From an uncultured Collinsella sp. (GTDB lineage: Bacteria > Actinomycetota > Coriobacteriia > Coriobacteriales > Coriobacteriaceae): 15,421 nt of DNA. A program made the translations under genes and the position numbers. Below, in pieces: positions 13,159 through 15,421 of the stretch. Each line of letters opens with the position of its first letter. Position 1 is the first letter of the stretch. The DNA is taken from positions 1-15,421 of the forward strand of contig URNI01000042.1 in assembly GCA_900549135.1 (NCBI GenBank), written 5' to 3'. The notes beneath the pieces are model-generated. The model was not told where the DNA came from. It was given only the letters and a program-made list of their open reading frames with translations, and did not search any database.

Positions 13159-14043
13159 ATGTCGGACGCGCGTTCGCTGCAAAAACAGTTCAATCGCATG
13201 CTCGCCACGTTGCTGGTGGCCCTTGCTGTTGCCGGAGCTGTAACGTATGCCTGGTACATCTACAACGCCAACCGTCATATCACCGACGTCAAGATGGCCG
13301 CGGGCACGGGCGTAACCTTCCTCATCTCCAACGAGTACGACGGCGAATACAAGACCAACGCTGGTTTGAGCTTCGCGGGCCTGCTTGATCCCGTCTCGAC
13401 CGACAACGTGCTCAACGGCTTCCAAAAGGTAACGGGCTTTACCGGCGGAACCACGCAGGACTCGCTGTTTGCCAGCATGTTTGGCGCGGCCGAGCATTCC
13501 GACTACTACAAGACCTCCCTGTACCTGGCCACCAACTCGGCCGCGACCGACGTGTACCTGTCGGGCATCGACTTTACCGAGCAGGACTCGGCAAACCCCA
13601 TCTCCACTGCCCTGCGCGTGGGGCTGGTCGCCTATGCTCCAGGGCAGGGTGACACCGTTACGGGCCAGTACGTCTTTGAGGCCTCGGGCGAGCACAATCC
13701 CCAGGCACACTACAACACGCTCGATGGCAAGGACGCCGGCAAAAACGAGCAGAACCACCTGGTGCTCGACAGCAGCCGCTCCGACGGCGCCACGGTCCAT
13801 TTTGACCAGCTGACCAGCGCAAACTTCTGTGACTACAACGAAGACACCGGTATCGTGAGCCTCAAGGAGGCCACGACCAAGATCTGCAGCCTGCCCGCTG
13901 CCGCCAAGGGCGCCAACCGCAGCACGCCCGTGCGTGTGGATGTGTATGTGTGGCTGGAAGGCTGCGACCCCGACTGCACCAACAACCTGGCCGCCACCAG
14001 CCTGCAATCGCTGGCGCTGCGCTTTGCCGGCAAGCGTTCGTAA
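13159..14043 (+). CDS. Secreted/anchored protein with SipW-type signal segment, paralogue 1
   Basis: 294 residues. A short basic head is followed by one hydrophobic segment (about 14-33) ending VTYAWYIYNA, the pattern of SipW-dependent signal peptides of TasA/camelysin-like proteins. The rest lies outside the membrane and looks beta-rich. Blocks shared with the next gene are DPVST...F (near 76), LYL...ATDVYL, ALRVGLV, an ICSL motif and VYVWLEGCDPDC with a possible disulphide. The first gene of a tandem set, it is probably a subunit of a surface fibre or matrix; that is inference. ATG 13159 has GGGGGAGGGG directly upstream; the frame opens at 13108. A TAAAAT at 13093-13098 might be a -10 but has no -35. 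Confidence 0.75.
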   Translation: MSDARSLQKQFNRMLATLLVALAVAGAVTYAWYIYNANRHITDVKMAAGTGVTFLISNEYDGEYKTNAGLSFAGLLDPVSTDNVLNGFQKVTGFTGGTTQDSLFASMFGAAEHSDYYKTSLYLATNSAATDVYLSGIDFTEQDSANPISTALRVGLVAYAPGQGDTVTGQYVFEASGEHNPQAHYNTLDGKDAGKNEQNHLVLDSSRSDGATVHFDQLTSANFCDYNEDTGIVSLKEATTKICSLPAAAKGANRSTPVRVDVYVWLEGCDPDCTNNLAATSLQSLALRFAGKRS

Positions 14044-14055
14044 GGGGGGCCGGGG

Positions 14056-14892
14056 ATGAGTACATCGAACATCAAAGACATCCTAAGCTCGCGCCGCCGC
14101 ATGGTTGCCGCGGCCGCATGGATGCTGGTGCTGGTAGCCGCCCTGAGCGCCGCCACTTACGCCTGGTTTAGCAACTCGCGCTATACCAACGTGACGCCCG
14201 TGGCGCACACGGTAAGCGACGAGGACTCCGACCTGCAGATTGGCCTTTCGGCCAACGGGCCCTGGGACACGACGGCCACGCTTGCCGCCGCCGACAAGAC
14301 GCTCTATCCCATCTCGACGTCAGACCTTTCCCGCTTTTGGCGCGGCACGTTCCAAAACGCCGCGGGTATTACGACCGACTACGCCGACTGCACCGCACAG
14401 CTGGACGACTACGCCCTCTCGGGCACGCTGTACCTCAAGGGCAGCGATAGCGCGCTCAACGTGTATCTGTATCAGGGCCAGATGAGCGTGACGAGTGATC
14501 CGCAGCTGCTGGCCGCGCTGCGCCTGGGTCTGGTAATTACGACCCAGTCGGGTACGCAAACGCATATCTTTACCTGCGACGACCTGGGCAGCACCGCGGG
14601 TGCCACCAGCAAGCGCACCACCGCGCAAGACGGCGTGGTCGTGGCAGCGGGCGCCTCGGGCTGGACCTACACCGCCGACCCTGCGCGCGCCATAAGCGCT
14701 TACAGCATGGACGGCACCGGCGACACGCCCACGGCGCGCGCGGGCGCCACGCCCATCTGCACGCTGGCCGCCAACGAGGTAGCAAGCGTTCGCTACGTTG
14801 TGTACATGGAAGGCTGCGACGCCAATTGCATCGACGAGGCCCAGGCCCGCGATGTGGTGCTGCAGCTTGCCTTTGCCGCGGCCAAGGCATAA
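14056..14892 (+). CDS. Secreted/anchored protein with SipW-type signal segment, paralogue 2
   Basis: 278 residues. The head (residues 1-15) is basic (SSRRR), the hydrophobic segment spans about 16-37, and it ends ATYAWFSNSRYTNV, the best match of the three to the SipW-type AxTYAWF pattern. The ectodomain repeats the family blocks: LYPISTSDLSRF, GTLYLKGSDSALNVYLY, LAALRLGLV, PICTLAANEVASVRYVVYMEGCDANC. Two Cys in EGCDANC and one in ICTL are shared with paralogue 1, so a conserved disulphide pattern is likely. It begins 12 bases after the previous stop, and its ribosome site AAGGGGGG overlaps that TAA, which implies coupled translation. Secretion and processing by a SipW-like signal peptidase, not seen in the window, are predicted from family knowledge. 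Confidence 0.78.
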   Translation: MSTSNIKDILSSRRRMVAAAAWMLVLVAALSAATYAWFSNSRYTNVTPVAHTVSDEDSDLQIGLSANGPWDTTATLAAADKTLYPISTSDLSRFWRGTFQNAAGITTDYADCTAQLDDYALSGTLYLKGSDSALNVYLYQGQMSVTSDPQLLAALRLGLVITTQSGTQTHIFTCDDLGSTAGATSKRTTAQDGVVVAAGASGWTYTADPARAISAYSMDGTGDTPTARAGATPICTLAANEVASVRYVVYMEGCDANCIDEAQARDVVLQLAFAAAKA

Positions 14893-14905
14893 GGGGGCGA
14901 GCGAT

Positions 14906-15421
14906 ATGGAAGATCAGAAGCACATGCCGGCAGATAGTTGCGAGGCCAAAACCCAGAGTGAGAGCCCCGCGGGCCCCTCCAGCGCAGCTGCCGAGCGCTC
15001 ACACCTCGAGGGCGCCGCCCGCCGCCACGCTCGCCGCGCGCGTGCCTACATCGCGCTCGTCATGGTGGCGCTCGCCGCTACCTTGGGCGCCGCGACCTAC
15101 GCCTGGTTCACCAGCAACATGAAGGTCAACACCAACTCGGTGAGCGTGCACAGCGACACGTCCAAGCTGGTACTGGAGCTGGGCGACGCCGACGCCGGCA
15201 GCTGGTCGCAGCAGGGCGACGTTTCCCTAACTTCCAACGCGACCGGCGCCGTGACGCTCTACCCGGTCTCGACCTTTGACCTCAACGGCTTTGCTGCCTG
15301 CGCGCAAAACAACTCCGCCGGCGATGCCACGGTGTTTGAGCAGGCAAAAGACAACGGCTCCGCGTTCTACCACGGCTGGATCGATCTGCGCCCCACCATT
15401 ACCGGAACGGGCGCCAGCAAA
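14906..15421 (+). CDS. Secreted/anchored protein with SipW-type signal segment, paralogue 3 (partial)
   Basis: 172 residues are visible; the frame is still open at the right edge. Unlike its paralogues it has a hydrophilic, Ser/Glu/Ala-rich cytoplasmic head of about 46 residues ending in an Arg/His-rich stretch (ARRHARRARA). Then come the hydrophobic segment (about 48-67) and GAATYAWFTSN. The ectodomain shows LYPVSTFDLNGF, aligned with LYPISTSDLSRF of paralogue 2. The start at 14906 follows the previous stop by 13 bases, with AAGGGGG overlapping that TAA. The longer head may mean a different anchoring or interaction role. The C-terminus, including any EGCD..C motif, lies outside the window. 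Confidence 0.72.
   Translation, partial: MEDQKHMPADSCEAKTQSESPAGPSSAAAERSHLEGAARRHARRARAYIALVMVALAATLGAATYAWFTSNMKVNTNSVSVHSDTSKLVLELGDADAGSWSQQGDVSLTSNATGAVTLYPVSTFDLNGFAACAQNNSAGDATVFEQAKDNGSAFYHGWIDLRPTITGTGASK

Noticed and set aside
13132..14007. 291-residue minus-strand frame
   Set aside because: Antisense to paralogue 1, which has a ribosome site, a signal segment and similarity to its neighbours.

Overview
The window looks like chromosomal DNA of a GC-rich gut Actinobacterium of the class Coriobacteriia, most likely Collinsella or a close relative. This is inferred from the codon and base composition, the style of the coding sequences, the several families of short palindromic repeats between genes, and the tRNA gene with an encoded CCA end. 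No search could be run, so the genus is a guess.

Left end (1-1400). A broken IS256-type (mutator) transposase gene on the minus strand has lost its C-terminal third at a junction near base 80. Beyond its start codon lie two stacked hairpins and a palindromic element of about 195 bp with long inverted arms. A fragment of one arm recurs 80 bp away. A strong terminator closes the dehydrogenase gene that follows.

Metabolic block (1408-7575). An L-2-hydroxyacid dehydrogenase (lactate/hydroxyisocaproate type) is divergent from metA, whose Glu111 predicts use of acetyl-CoA. metA is convergent with a 5-formyltetrahydrofolate cyclo-ligase gene, so two methionine/one-carbon genes are neighbours. A repeat-rich gap of about 390 bp follows, with one 13-bp hairpin and two copies of another palindrome. 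Then comes a 1014-residue M16C zinc peptidase with its own terminator.

Accessory block (7576-12628). A gap of about 560 bp holds a palindromic repeat and then a striking control region: a sigma-70-like promoter between two clusters of GAGAGAT sites in both orientations. This serves a Schlafen/AlbA-type regulator with an ATPase-like module and a winged helix. Next are an unrecognised 163-residue protein, an HNH nuclease whose N-terminal half resembles an SRA-type base-reading domain, a small two-CxxC zinc-ribbon protein, and, convergent to these, a DUF5710 protein with two more CxxC pairs. The regulator and the HNH protein give this block a defence or mobile-island flavour, but no complete known defence system is visible.

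Right end (12819-15421). A tRNA-Val(GAC) gene with its own promoter and terminator is followed by three tandem paralogous genes for membrane-anchored or secreted proteins. Each has an N-terminal hydrophobic segment ending in TYAW(F/Y), as in SipW-dependent (TasA/camelysin-like) signal peptides, and each downstream ribosome site overlaps the stop codon of the gene before. The third gene runs off the window. This is the best candidate here for a poorly described system: a surface-fibre or matrix operon.
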